From Anaerolineaceae bacterium (GTDB taxonomy: Bacteria > Chloroflexota > Anaerolineae > 4572-78), in contig JANTHQ010000007.1 of NCBI GenBank assembly GCA_024762375.1, positions 1 through 17,552 on the forward strand: 17,552 nucleotides of DNA, given 5' to 3'. The notes below the pieces were generated by a model that made no database searches, was not told the origin of the DNA, and saw only the letters and a list, made by a program, of their open reading frames with translations. Below are positions 1-7,821 of the stretch, piece by piece (position 1 is the stretch's first letter; each line of letters opens with the position of its first letter). The translations under genes and the position numbers were made by a program.

Positions 1-258
1 GGCACCAGCAGCGAGGCTATCATTCCGGAAACAGACATTTTCGTGCAGTCGCTCAATTCGCGGCGGTTGATTATGAATCCGGGGAGTGTTGGGCAGCCCC
101 GTGACGGCGATGCCCGCGCATCGTATGCTCTGTTGGACACCGACACGATGGAATTTTCCATCAGACGAGTGGCATATGATATTGAAAAAGTGCAAGCTGA
201 AATGCAAAAGCACGATTTCCCCGCCAAATTGTGGAACCGGCTGGCATTCGGGTATTGA
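1..258 (+). CDS. Metallophosphoesterase (calcineurin-like), C-terminal part
   Basis: The reading frame is open from base 1 and ends at TGA 256-258, so only the last 85 residues are present. The stretch MNPGSVGQPRDGD followed by ASYALLDTD is the signature of small calcineurin-like phosphoesterases (YfcE/MJ0936-like), where the NPGS(V)G loop follows the last metal-binding GHTH motif. That GHTH motif and the rest of the di-metal site would lie left of the window. Family members are soluble phosphodiesterases or phosphatases, and the substrate cannot be told from this fragment. The GTG at 43 is an internal valine codon, not a start, because the frame continues upstream with family-like sequence. 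A strong terminator follows about 70 bases downstream. The family call is firm; the specific function is unknown. Confidence 0.85.
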   Translation, partial: GTSSEAIIPETDIFVQSLNSRRLIMNPGSVGQPRDGDARASYALLDTDTMEFSIRRVAYDIEKVQAEMQKHDFPAKLWNRLAFGY

Positions 259-326
259 TTTTCGCCGCGAATACAATTTATCATTCATATTATGCCGCGA
301 ATGCGGTATGTTCTCGCCAAATAAAA

Positions 327-361
327 AAGCCGGATGGCAAATTGCCATCCGGCTTCTGTTT
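327..361. terminator. Bidirectional intrinsic terminator between convergent genes
   Basis: A perfect inverted repeat (327-340 with 342-355; in practice a 12-bp GC-rich stem around AAATT) is preceded by an A-run at 323-328 and followed by a T-rich stretch. It lies between two converging stop codons (258 on plus, 396 on minus), so it can end transcription from both sides. It is the only clear terminator for the eight-gene minus-strand cluster. Confidence 0.88.
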
Positions 362-395
362 TGCAATTTAGCAGCCTAAGCCACTTTGTTGCAGA

Positions 396-2297
396 TTATT
401 TACCCATTGCAGCCATTTGGGCATCAGCATCGATCTTCCAGTTGTAGAAGTCAGCGCCACCCAACGGCGGGTAGTTACGGGTTAACCACGGTTTAGTGAC
501 CACAACACTGGTGTAGTGATAAATCGGGGCGTAAGCAGCTTCTTCTCGGGCCAGAATGTCTTCCGCTTCTTTGTACATTTCAATACGTTTTTGCGGGTCT
601 TGTTCTTTGCCGGCAGCTGCGGTCAACTCATCAAACTTGCTCGGGCCGGTGGTTTCTTCGCAGTTCGGGTCGGCGCAGTTGCGGCGAACACGGTTTGAAC
701 CGGCTTCGCTGTTGAATACTTCGTACACCCAGTTGTTTTCATCCGGGTAGTCCGCGCACCAACCGAGACGGAAGATATGGAATTCGTCTTCAATCGGAGT
801 GGTTTTCTTGATGGTTTGCAGGTAAACTTTCCATTCCTGATTTTCTACGCGAACATCCACACCCAGGTTGTCTTTCCACATTTGCTGGATAGCGGCGGCG
901 ATTTTGGCGTGACCTTCGGAAGTGTTGTGACCCAGAACGATGTCATAGGTGCTGTTGAATTCATCAAGGGTCATGCCTTTTTCGTCCAGGAATTCTTGCA
1001 GGCTAGCTTTCGCCAATTCGGGGTCGTAACCTTGGCCAACAGTGCCGGGTTCCGGCGCGCCGAAGATTCCGGGCGGTGCAAACGAGGTTGCAGGAATTTG
1101 GCCACCTTTGAGGACGTTGTCAATCAAACCTTGGCGGTCGATGGCGGCGCTGAATGCGCGGCGGACACGGACGTCATCAAAGGGCACTTTGGTGTTCACA
1201 AAGCCATAGTAGTAGGTGCAGGGCACGGGGGCAATGCGCAGTTCTTTGCTCAACTGCGGGTCGGCTTTTACGCGGTCCATTTCGGGCAATGGCACACCGG
1301 TGGTGTCCAGTTCGTTGTTTTCGTACAGAGCGAAGGCGGTGGATGCTTCTTCAATCATCACCATATCGATAACTTCAATCTGCACGTCATCTGCGTTAAT
1401 CCACAGCGGGTTTTTCACCAAGCGCATATTGCCACCATGGATCCATTCATCCAGAACGTACGGGCCGTTGGTGTCAATCAGGCCGGCTTCAATCCAGCGT
1501 TGACCGTAAGCGTCAATTGCCCATTGCGGCTGCGGACGAAGCACCCACATACCGGCGATGGCGGGGAAGTAACCGGCGGGATTTTCGAGAGTGAATTGAA
1601 CGGTACTTTCATCCAGCGCTTTTACGCCCACATCATCCAGCGTCAATTCGGTGGGGTTGCCATCGGCATCTTCACCGGTGTTGACTTCTTGGGCATTCTT
1701 GATGATGTATGTCACGTAAGCGTAGTCAGAGGCGGTATCGGGGTTGATGGTGCGTTTGGCGCCATATTCCACGTCAAAAGCGTTGACAAAGCGCGGGTTG
1801 CCGTCAGCATCGGTAACTTGGACGGTTTCGCCGGTTTTGGGGTCATAATGCACCCACGGAATGTCGGTGCGCAGATGGAAGGTGTAAACAGTGCCATCTT
1901 CCGAAACATCCCAGTCAGTCGCCAGCATCGGCGATACGTCGCCGGTAACCGGGTCGAAGTCGGTCAAACCCACAAACAGGTTGCGGTCGAGGTCAACCGA
2001 CGTGGTATCGGTGGCCAGTGCGGGGTCAAGCGTGGGGGGTTCGGTACCGAGGTTCCAGTGCAACGTGACTTTATTGTCAAATTTGCCCGGGGCCATAACT
2101 TCAACTTCTTTGGTCACCACTACTTCTTTTTCAACCGTTTCCACGACGGTTACGGTTTCGCCCTGAACTTCTTTGGTTACCACAACTGTCTGTACGACGG
2201 TCACGGTTTCGGGCGTGGGAGCAGCACCGCACTGTGCGGCAACCGCCGCCAGCATTGCAATAACTACTACCAACAACAGAGTTTTTTTAGAAAACAT
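396..2297 (-). CDS. Peptide-type ABC transporter solute-binding protein (SBP2, family 5)
   Basis: Extracytoplasmic receptor for a peptide/nickel-type ABC importer (SBP_bac_5), 633 residues. The start is the ATG at 2297, not the TTG at 2327, because an AAGGAGGAGAG Shine-Dalgarno sits just upstream. Residues 1-22 are a signal peptide (FSKK, then a hydrophobic stretch) ending in AAQC, a lipobox-like site with Gln before the Cys. Residues about 27-70 form a Thr/Val/Glu/Lys linker with repeated TVVVTKEV-like units. The binding domain starts near residue 85 (TEPPTLDPA) and runs to about 550, with the usual VYTFHLR and FDDVRVRRAF motifs. It is the last gene of the importer cluster, 253 bases after permease C2, with its own predicted promoter. 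That suggests it is made in excess over the membrane subunits. The ligand cannot be read from the sequence. Confidence 0.93.
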   Translation of the reverse strand: MFSKKTLLLVVVIAMLAAVAAQCGAAPTPETVTVVQTVVVTKEVQGETVTVVETVEKEVVVTKEVEVMAPGKFDNKVTLHWNLGTEPPTLDPALATDTTSVDLDRNLFVGLTDFDPVTGDVSPMLATDWDVSEDGTVYTFHLRTDIPWVHYDPKTGETVQVTDADGNPRFVNAFDVEYGAKRTINPDTASDYAYVTYIIKNAQEVNTGEDADGNPTELTLDDVGVKALDESTVQFTLENPAGYFPAIAGMWVLRPQPQWAIDAYGQRWIEAGLIDTNGPYVLDEWIHGGNMRLVKNPLWINADDVQIEVIDMVMIEEASTAFALYENNELDTTGVPLPEMDRVKADPQLSKELRIAPVPCTYYYGFVNTKVPFDDVRVRRAFSAAIDRQGLIDNVLKGGQIPATSFAPPGIFGAPEPGTVGQGYDPELAKASLQEFLDEKGMTLDEFNSTYDIVLGHNTSEGHAKIAAAIQQMWKDNLGVDVRVENQEWKVYLQTIKKTTPIEDEFHIFRLGWCADYPDENNWVYEVFNSEAGSNRVRRNCADPNCEETTGPSKFDELTAAAGKEQDPQKRIEMYKEAEDILAREEAAYAPIYHYTSVVVTKPWLTRNYPPLGGADFYNWKIDADAQMAAMGK

Positions 2298-2304
2298 ATG
2301 TGTT

Positions 2305-2315
2305 CTCTCCTCCTT
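2305..2315 (-). promoter_or_regulatory. Strong Shine-Dalgarno of SBP2, decides the start
   Basis: The minus strand reads AAGGAGGAGAG ending 7 bases before ATG 2297. This places the start at 2297 and makes the longer TTG-initiated reading (2327), which begins upstream of this site, unlikely. Confidence 0.85.
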
Positions 2316-2437
2316 GGTTAATGTCAATTAACCAAACTTAAATTTTTCGTCTGCTAAACACAGACCAAACAACAAACAATGTTACTGCGATGGATAACTG
2401 CGATGGAAGGGTATCTCCGGTGTGATGTTGTTGGCAC

Positions 2438-2448
2438 CACCTCCTTTC
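2438..2448 (-). promoter_or_regulatory. Stand-alone extended Shine-Dalgarno in the SBP2 leader
   Basis: The minus strand reads GAAAGGAGGTG, eleven bases complementary to the usual 3' tail of 16S rRNA, which is far longer than an ordinary RBS. No ATG, GTG or TTG follows at a usable distance, and the real SBP2 start is 141 bases downstream with its own RBS. Its position about 40 bases after a predicted transcription start resembles the STAB-SD of Bacillus thuringiensis cry3A, where 30S binding protects the mRNA 5' end. The complementarity is seen; the stabilising role is inferred. Confidence 0.55.
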
Positions 2449-2496
2449 AGTCAACATTGAAAAAATACTTGCTGTTTTTCGACTTATGCATACGAA

Positions 2497-2525
2497 ATAT
2501 TAGCCGAAAAATTGAATTTTGACAA
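2497..2525 (-). promoter_or_regulatory. Predicted sigma-70-type promoter for SBP2
   Basis: On the minus strand: -35 TTGTCA (2520-2525), a 17-base spacer, and -10 TAATAT (2497-2502), with an expected start near 2490. It lies about 26 bases downstream of the C2 stop in A+T-rich DNA. It gives a leader of roughly 190 bases before SBP2, containing the GAAAGGAGGTG element. The -35 matches 5/6 and the -10 matches 4/6 of consensus. No terminator separates C2 from SBP2, so readthrough from the operon is also expected. Confidence 0.5.
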
Positions 2526-2550
2526 ATTTAATTATTGATGCCGCAGTGCA

Positions 2551-3555
2551 TTATTCTTTCAAACGCGGGTCGAAAGCATCTCGCAAGCCGTCACCCATAA
2601 AGTTGAACGCTAGCGTGGTGATTGTCAGCGCCAGTGCGGGTGGCAGCAATTGGTTGGGGTAGGTGCGAATACCGGGCGCGGCTTCGGAAATCATAATGCC
2701 CCAACTGGGTGTCGGTGCATCAACCCCCAAACCGATAAAGCTCAAAAACGCTTCCAAGAAAATGTATCCGGGGATAGCCAGTGTTTCAACCACAATCAGC
2801 GGGCCAATAATGTTGGGCAGAATATGCCGGAAAATAATGCGAATATCGGGCGCGCCGACGGCTTTTGCGGCTTCGACAAATTCCTTGCGGCGGATGGACA
2901 AAACCTGCCCGCGCGCAATACGCGCCATCCCAATCCAGTTAACCAGACCGATGGCGAGGAACAGAAAGAACATCCCCCCCATCGACTCGTTGATAGCCAC
3001 CATCGCCTGCCCGAAACCACCGCCAACGCCGCGCCTAGCCACCGCCTTAAAGTAAGTTTGCAACAAAATAACCACAATCAAAAACGGAAAACCATATAAA
3101 AAGTCAACAATGCGCATCATCACCGCATCTGCCGTACCGCCGACATAACCGGAAATCAATCCGTATATCGTGCCGACCAGCAGACTGACGGTAGAAGCGA
3201 CAATCGCCACTGCCAGCGAAATTCGCGCGCCATACACAGTGCGAGTCCACAAGTCTCGCCCCAAGTCGTCCGCGCCGAGAATGTAATCATCGTTAAACCG
3301 AAGGTATTGCTCCGCACCTTTGGGCATCAACGGCAACATCCAGTGGGGAATGGTGTTATTTGCCATCAAATCTTGTTTGGCAAAATCGCCGGTGGTGATA
3401 TACGGTGCAAAAATCGCCGCCAATACAATCAAAATCAAAACTGCGATACTGCCCAAAGCCAATTTATTTTTGCGCAACCGATTGATGGAATCGGACATCA
3501 AACTGCGAGGTTTGCGCACTAACTGGGTATGAGCCGGGAGTTCCGCTACTGCCAT
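2551..3555 (-). CDS. ABC transporter permease, DppC/OppC type (C2)
   Basis: Inner subunit of a peptide-type importer, 334 residues, forming the translocation pore together with the B2 permease encoded 24 bases upstream. An OppC_N segment lies at residues about 20-60, ending in the first membrane helix (ALGSIAVLILIVLAAIFAP). Next come the conserved LGADDLGRDLWTRTVYGAR near 94-110 and about five more hydrophobic segments. The EAA loop that docks on the ATPase is at about 226-250 (EAAKAVGAPD then RHILPN). FIGLGVDAPTPSWG and a C-terminal GDGLRDAFDPRL complete the family pattern. An extra segment between the third helix and the EAA loop (about 168-195, glycine-rich) makes it somewhat longer than enterobacterial DppC. 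The start is supported by a GGAGATAGAG-like site just before the ATG. Confidence 0.93.
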   Translation of the reverse strand: MAVAELPAHTQLVRKPRSLMSDSINRLRKNKLALGSIAVLILIVLAAIFAPYITTGDFAKQDLMANNTIPHWMLPLMPKGAEQYLRFNDDYILGADDLGRDLWTRTVYGARISLAVAIVASTVSLLVGTIYGLISGYVGGTADAVMMRIVDFLYGFPFLIVVILLQTYFKAVARRGVGGGFGQAMVAINESMGGMFFLFLAIGLVNWIGMARIARGQVLSIRRKEFVEAAKAVGAPDIRIIFRHILPNIIGPLIVVETLAIPGYIFLEAFLSFIGLGVDAPTPSWGIMISEAAPGIRTYPNQLLPPALALTITTLAFNFMGDGLRDAFDPRLKE

Positions 3556-3579
3556 ATCTCTATCTCCATCCTATATTTT

Positions 3580-4632
3580 TTATGCATCCAACCGAATGCG
3601 CGGGTCGAGCCATCCATACGCCAGGTCTACCAGCAAATTCGAGAAGACCAAAATGATGGTATAGATTAAAATTGTACCCAGCACCACCGCATAGTCTCGG
3701 TTGGTAATGCTTTGCACAAAGTGCTTGCCCATGCCATTCAATCCGAAAATTTGCTCGATGACCAGTGTACCGGTAATCAATGCGGCAAACATCGGCCCAA
3801 TCACCGTCACAACGGGAATGAGGCTGTTTTTGAGCGCGTGACGGTAAATTACCATACTTTCGTGCAACCCTTTGGCGCGCGCGGTTCGAATGTAATCTTC
3901 GCGAATAACCTGCAACAGGCTGGCACGCATCAAGCGAGCAAATGTGGCAGACAAGCCGGTTCCGAGCGCAAACACGGGCATCACCGCGTGCGAGAAATAA
4001 TTTCCCCAATCAAACCCGGGGGTCAAAAACATATTTTGGAAATATGGCGGTTTCGCACCCCACGTCGCCGCAGGGAACCACCCCAAATTAACCGAGAAAA
4101 TCCATATCAGCAGGGGCGCCATCACCAGACTTGGAATTGATACACCCAGCACAGCCACAAAAGTCGCCGAATAATCGAGCCACGTATTTTGTTTTAACGC
4201 CGAGATGATACCGGCAGGCACGCCAATAACCAACCCCAAAATAATCGCCATAACCCCCAACTGCGCCGAAAGCGGGAACGTGCGGCCGATGATATCGTTG
4301 ACGGTTTGTCCGCGATACCGGAAGGAAGGGCCCAAATCGCCGCGCAGAACGCCATAAGAGTAGGCAGGCGTTTCCGGGTCTAAATCGAAAATCTTTACGG
4401 GCCCAATGTACAGTTCATCGCCGATTAAATAGGAAATAAATTGTTCCCATTCTGGCCAGTCCAAATGATACTTGGCTTCGAGATTTTTCACCACCGAGGG
4501 CGGCAGACTTTTATCACCGATAAAGTCGAATGGGCCGCCGGGAATAGCCCGTGCCATAAAGAAGGTGAAGATTACCACCCCCAACAGTACCGGGATGAAT
4601 CCCAATATTCGTCTAATTATAAAACGTAACAT
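3580..4632 (-). CDS. ABC transporter permease, DppB/OppB type (B2)
   Basis: Membrane subunit of a peptide-type importer, 350 residues, partner of C2. It begins with the typical MLRFIIRRILGFIPVLLGV helix, followed by a periplasmic loop of about 85 residues. It has GDLGPSFRYRG near 98-108, the EAA docking loop at about 244-270 (DYIRTARAKGL then RHALKN), the EQIFGLNGMGKHFVQSI motif, and the usual C-terminus LDPRIRLDA. Six membrane segments are expected. It is longer than B1 (310 residues), mainly through extra sequence in the first loop and around 190-212. A purine-rich GAGGGGATG precedes the ATG. The 137-base gap upstream carries a promoter candidate, so B2-C2 may be expressed apart from the ATPase genes. 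Confidence 0.93.
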   Translation of the reverse strand: MLRFIIRRILGFIPVLLGVVIFTFFMARAIPGGPFDFIGDKSLPPSVVKNLEAKYHLDWPEWEQFISYLIGDELYIGPVKIFDLDPETPAYSYGVLRGDLGPSFRYRGQTVNDIIGRTFPLSAQLGVMAIILGLVIGVPAGIISALKQNTWLDYSATFVAVLGVSIPSLVMAPLLIWIFSVNLGWFPAATWGAKPPYFQNMFLTPGFDWGNYFSHAVMPVFALGTGLSATFARLMRASLLQVIREDYIRTARAKGLHESMVIYRHALKNSLIPVVTVIGPMFAALITGTLVIEQIFGLNGMGKHFVQSITNRDYAVVLGTILIYTIILVFSNLLVDLAYGWLDPRIRLDA

Positions 4633-4715
4633 ACTACATCCCCTCTTTAGGAAGATTTTTTCACGATGGGCATATACGATACATTCGGTGCAGCAAGTCA
4701 GTTTTGCATGACTTC

Positions 4716-4744
4716 AGTATACAATATACGCCAATCGCCGTTAA
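4716..4744 (-). promoter_or_regulatory. Promoter candidate ahead of permease B2, with an inverted repeat over the -10
   Basis: On the minus strand: -35 TTAACG (4739-4744), a 17-base spacer, and -10 TATACT (4716-4721). An inverted repeat GTATA-CAA-TATAC (4717-4729) overlaps the -10 and could be an operator. The -35 matches 4/6 and the -10 matches 5/6 of consensus. The rest of the 4633-4769 gap shows no other structure I can name. Confidence 0.35.
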
Positions 4745-4769
4745 AAGGTTCAAGACTGGTTTGTGTTTG

Positions 4770-5756
4770 TTAATACAGGTGACACGCCACCCAGTGACCG
4801 GGTTCTACTTCTTTAAACTCCGGTTCCTGTTCGTAGCACGGTTCGAACACTTTGGGGCAACGGGTACAGAAGTTGCAGCCTTTGGGTGGATTTTGCGGGC
4901 TGGGCACGTCGCCTTCCAAAATGATTCGCTGCCGTTTTTCCTCAATCACCGGGTCGGGAATGGGAACTGCCGACAGCAGCGCTTGTGTGTAGGGGTGCAT
5001 CGGGTTGTCATACAGAGTATGACGGTCAGCCAGTTCAACCAATTTGCCGAGATACATCACCGCGATGCGGTCGCTGATGTGTCGCACAACCGACAGGTCG
5101 TGAGCAATGAACAAATAAGTCAAGCCAAATTGTTCCTGCAAATCTTCCAGCAGATTGATGACCTGTGCCTGAATGGACACGTCCAGTGCGGAAATTGGTT
5201 CATCCGCCACGATGAAATCGGGGTTGAGTGCCAAAGCACGCGCCACACCGATACGCTGTCGCTGCCCGCCGGAAAATTCGTGCGGATAACGGTTGATGAA
5301 ATAGGGGTTCAGCCCCACCACTTCCAACAGTTCTTTCACGCGGTCGCGGCGTTCGCTGCGTTTGAGAATGTTATGCACTTCCAGCGGTTCGGCGATGATG
5401 TTACCCACCGTCATACGCGGGTTGAGCGACGCATACGGGTCTTGAAAAATCATCTGCATGCGGCGGCGCATTTTCCGCAAATGTTCCCCTTTTAAACCGG
5501 TGATTTCCTCGCCTTCAAAATAAACTTCGCCGCCGGTGGGCGTGTACAATTGCAAAATTGCGCGGCCGGTGGTCGATTTACCACACCCGGATTCACCCAC
5601 CAGCCCCAGCGTTTCACCACGATGGATGTTGAAGGTGATGCCATCAACCGCTTTGATGTCGCCCACATGTCTTTGAATGACGATTCCCTGCGTGATGGGA
5701 AAGTACATTTTCAAATCTTTTACTTTTACCAGAACTTCTTGATTATCGCTACTCAT
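4770..5756 (-). CDS. ABC transporter ATP-binding protein, DppF/OppF type
   Basis: Cytoplasmic ATPase driving peptide-type import, 328 residues counted from the ATG at 5756. The earlier in-frame ATG at 5762 directly abuts the TAGGAG Shine-Dalgarno, so the second ATG, 6 bases downstream of it, is the better start. Seen in order: Walker A GESGCGKS (54-61), Q-loop FQDPYASLNP (about 104-113), signature FSGGQ (161-165), Walker B FIVADEP (181-187) with D-loop SALD, and H-loop His219. The oligo_HPY tail has five cysteines (294, 297, 300, 307, 325), matching the [4Fe-4S]-binding C-termini known in this ATPase family, with one extra Cys in the CNFCTRC stretch. It follows the D-type ATPase so closely that the upstream TAG stop forms part of its Shine-Dalgarno, pointing to coupled translation of the two halves of the heterodimer. 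Confidence 0.94.
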   Translation of the reverse strand: MSSDNQEVLVKVKDLKMYFPITQGIVIQRHVGDIKAVDGITFNIHRGETLGLVGESGCGKSTTGRAILQLYTPTGGEVYFEGEEITGLKGEHLRKMRRRMQMIFQDPYASLNPRMTVGNIIAEPLEVHNILKRSERRDRVKELLEVVGLNPYFINRYPHEFSGGQRQRIGVARALALNPDFIVADEPISALDVSIQAQVINLLEDLQEQFGLTYLFIAHDLSVVRHISDRIAVMYLGKLVELADRHTLYDNPMHPYTQALLSAVPIPDPVIEEKRQRIILEGDVPSPQNPPKGCNFCTRCPKVFEPCYEQEPEFKEVEPGHWVACHLY

Positions 5757-5762
5757 TACCAT

Positions 5763-5768
5763 CTCCTA
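5763..5768 (-). promoter_or_regulatory. Shine-Dalgarno overlapping the upstream stop codon (coupling site)
   Basis: The minus strand reads TAGGAG, whose first three bases are the stop of the D-type ATPase. It lies 6 bases before ATG 5756 and touches ATG 5762, so it favours the 5756 start. The overlap suggests terminating ribosomes re-initiate on the partner subunit. Confidence 0.6.
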
Positions 5769-6776
5769 CGCTGTTTGCCAGGGGTTTTCGGTTGTGACGG
5801 GGTCTTTGGTGACATCTATCCAGCAGGCGATTCTGTGCCCAACGCCCACGTTTTGCAGCGATGGGTTTTCGGTTTTACATTTGTCAATGCGATATTTACA
5901 CCGCGCATAGAAGGGGCAGCCCTTTGGAAGGGCAATCAAATCGGGGGGCAAACCTTCAATCGATTCCAGTTTTTGGCCGCTTACCTGGTCGAGGCGGGGC
6001 AATGACCCCAGCAGGCCAAGTGTGTACGGGTGGCGCGGATTGCCATACAGTTCTTTTACCTCGGCCTCTTCCACAATCATCCCGGCATACATCACTGCCA
6101 TACGGTCGGCCAGCCCGGCAACCACCCCAAGGTCGTGAGTAATCCAAATGACGGCCATACCGAGTTCGTCACGCAGTTTTTTCACCAAATCGACAATTTG
6201 CGCTTGGATGGTGACATCCAGCGCGGTGGTCGGTTCATCGGCGATGAGCAACCGTGGATTACACGAAAGGCCCATGGCAATCATCACACGCTGGCGCATC
6301 CCGCCGGAAAATTGGTGCGGATAATCGTCCAACCGGTCTGCTGCCGAAGGAATGCCAACCAGTTCCAGCAGTTCGACGGCTCGAGCGCGCGCTTGTGCGT
6401 TGTTCATGCCCAAATGGAGTTGCAGAGCTTCGGTAATTTGCCGCCCGATGGTCAACACGGGGTTCAGCGAAGTCATCGGGTCTTGAAAAATCATGCCAAT
6501 TTTGTTGCCGCGCACCGAGCGAATTTCGCCGTCGCTCATTTTCAGCAGGTCTTGCCCGTCAAACAGGACTTCACCGGCAACAATTTTTCCCGGCGGCGAA
6601 GGAATGAGCCGAATGAGAGACATCACGCCAACGCTTTTGCCGCAGCCGCTTTCGCCAACAATACCCAGTGTTTCACCCTCGTCCAACGTGTATGAAATGC
6701 CGTTTACTGCATTTACCACGCCATCTTGGGTAAAGAACTGGGTGCGGAGTCCTTTTACCTCCAGCAATCTTGCCAT
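5766..6776 (-). CDS. ABC transporter ATP-binding protein, DppD/OppD type
   Basis: The other ATPase of the importer heterodimer, 336 residues. Seen: Walker A GESGCGKS (41-48), Q-loop FQDPMTSLNP (about 97-106), signature FSGGM (156-160), Walker B LLIADEP (176-182) with D-loop TALD, and H-loop His214. The oligo_HPY tail carries Cys287, Cys293, Cys300 and Cys318, the spacing associated with a [4Fe-4S] cluster in characterised Dpp/Opp ATPases. A GGAGGAG lies 5 bases ahead of the ATG. Only one D/F pair is present for two permease pairs in the cluster, so these ATPases probably power both. The 100-base gap upstream (6777-6876) holds an imperfect 7-bp hairpin at 6822-6840 and no convincing promoter. 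Confidence 0.94.
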   Translation of the reverse strand: MARLLEVKGLRTQFFTQDGVVNAVNGISYTLDEGETLGIVGESGCGKSVGVMSLIRLIPSPPGKIVAGEVLFDGQDLLKMSDGEIRSVRGNKIGMIFQDPMTSLNPVLTIGRQITEALQLHLGMNNAQARARAVELLELVGIPSAADRLDDYPHQFSGGMRQRVMIAMGLSCNPRLLIADEPTTALDVTIQAQIVDLVKKLRDELGMAVIWITHDLGVVAGLADRMAVMYAGMIVEEAEVKELYGNPRHPYTLGLLGSLPRLDQVSGQKLESIEGLPPDLIALPKGCPFYARCKYRIDKCKTENPSLQNVGVGHRIACWIDVTKDPVTTENPWQTA

Positions 6777-6876
6777 AAATACTCCTCCAGTTTAATAAAA
6801 TACGAGTACTATATTTGCAATCACTTCGGATACCCGAGTGTATGTCACAACAGAAACAGTCGCATACAAATACGAT

Positions 6877-7821
6877 TTATTCGAGGTATGGGTTCAATGC
6901 TTCATGTAAACCATCACCAATGAAGGTAAACGCCAAAATAACAGTCACCAAAATTATTGAAGGTATGAACAGCAGCGGCCACAAATCGGCGCTGCGCCAA
7001 TAGACGTAATAGTCGCTAATCATCTGCCCCCAGCTGGGGTTTGGTGGTTGAAGCCCGACACCCAAAAAGCTGAGGCTCGTTTCGGCGGCGATGGCGCCAC
7101 CAACACCCCCGGACACGGCTACGATGACGGGCGTCATCGCATTGGGTAAAATGTGCCTCAGGGCAATTCGCCACCCCGATGCGCCGATTGCTTGCGCCGC
7201 CAGCACGAATTCTCGGTTTCGCAGGGTTAAAAACTGCCCGCGAACCAACCGTGCCAAACCGGGCCAGCCCACCAACGCCAGGGCGCTGAAAATAACAATG
7301 TAATCTACATAGCCCTGTTTGGCAAATTCTCTCAGTCCAATCGCTTTAACCCACGTTAAAACCGCCGGTTTGATGGTGGCAGCAATAAAGAATACAAACA
7401 GCAACCCGGGGAAGGCAAAAAGCACATCGCCTACTCGCATTATAATCGTATCGAGCCATCCGCCAAAATAGCCGGCTATCACACCGAAAAATACCCCCAA
7501 AATGAGGCTGAGCGCGGGCACAAATACCGACACAAACGCCGCCGACCGCGCCGCCCATATCACCCGGCTGTAAACGTCGCGCCCCAGTTCATCCGTACCA
7601 AAATAGTGCTGCAAACTGGGCGCAGAACGCACATTGTCCAAATCAATCGCCGTGTAATCGGTGGTTACCAGCAACGGGGCAAAAATTGCCACCAAATACA
7701 TTACGATGACCACCGTCAGTCCCATCATTGCCGGTAAATTTTGGCTGAACCGCAGCCATGCATCGCTGAGCATGGTGCGGGGTTTGTCTTTTTTGTTCAG
7801 GGTTTCGGGTATCGTGTTCAA
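6877..7821 (-). CDS. ABC transporter permease, DppC/OppC type (C1)
   Basis: Membrane subunit paired with B1, 314 residues. The start is uncertain. The TTG at 7821 has no Shine-Dalgarno and lies inside a heptamer repeat; the next ATG is at 7773 (residue 17) and also lacks one. I prefer 7821 because residues 13-20 (KPRTMLSD) align with KPRSLMSD in the N-terminal tail of paralogue C2, implying the tail is translated. The first helix is about 30-53. FGTDELGRDVYSRVIWAAR lies at 74-92, and the EAA loop at about 204-227 (LAAQAIGASG then RHILPN). SFLGVGLQPPNPSWG is near 251, and the C-terminus is FIGDGLHEALNPYLE. Like C2, it has an extra segment (about 150-175) before the EAA loop. Confidence 0.9.
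   Translation of the reverse strand: MNTIPETLNKKDKPRTMLSDAWLRFSQNLPAMMGLTVVIVMYLVAIFAPLLVTTDYTAIDLDNVRSAPSLQHYFGTDELGRDVYSRVIWAARSAAFVSVFVPALSLILGVFFGVIAGYFGGWLDTIIMRVGDVLFAFPGLLFVFFIAATIKPAVLTWVKAIGLREFAKQGYVDYIVIFSALALVGWPGLARLVRGQFLTLRNREFVLAAQAIGASGWRIALRHILPNAMTPVIVAVSGGVGGAIAAETSLSFLGVGLQPPNPSWGQMISDYYVYWRSADLWPLLFIPSIILVTVILAFTFIGDGLHEALNPYLE

Noticed and set aside
777..2321. Long plus-strand open frame (514 codons) opposite SBP2
   Set aside because: It is antisense to a clear family-5 binding protein. The translation has no recognisable domain and is the mirror of Gly/Asp/Val-rich coding. No promoter or RBS is seen.
6822..6840. Hairpin between C1 and the D-type ATPase as a terminator
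   Set aside because: The stem is only 7 bp with a bulge and has no T-run on either strand; at most a weak RNA structure within the operon.
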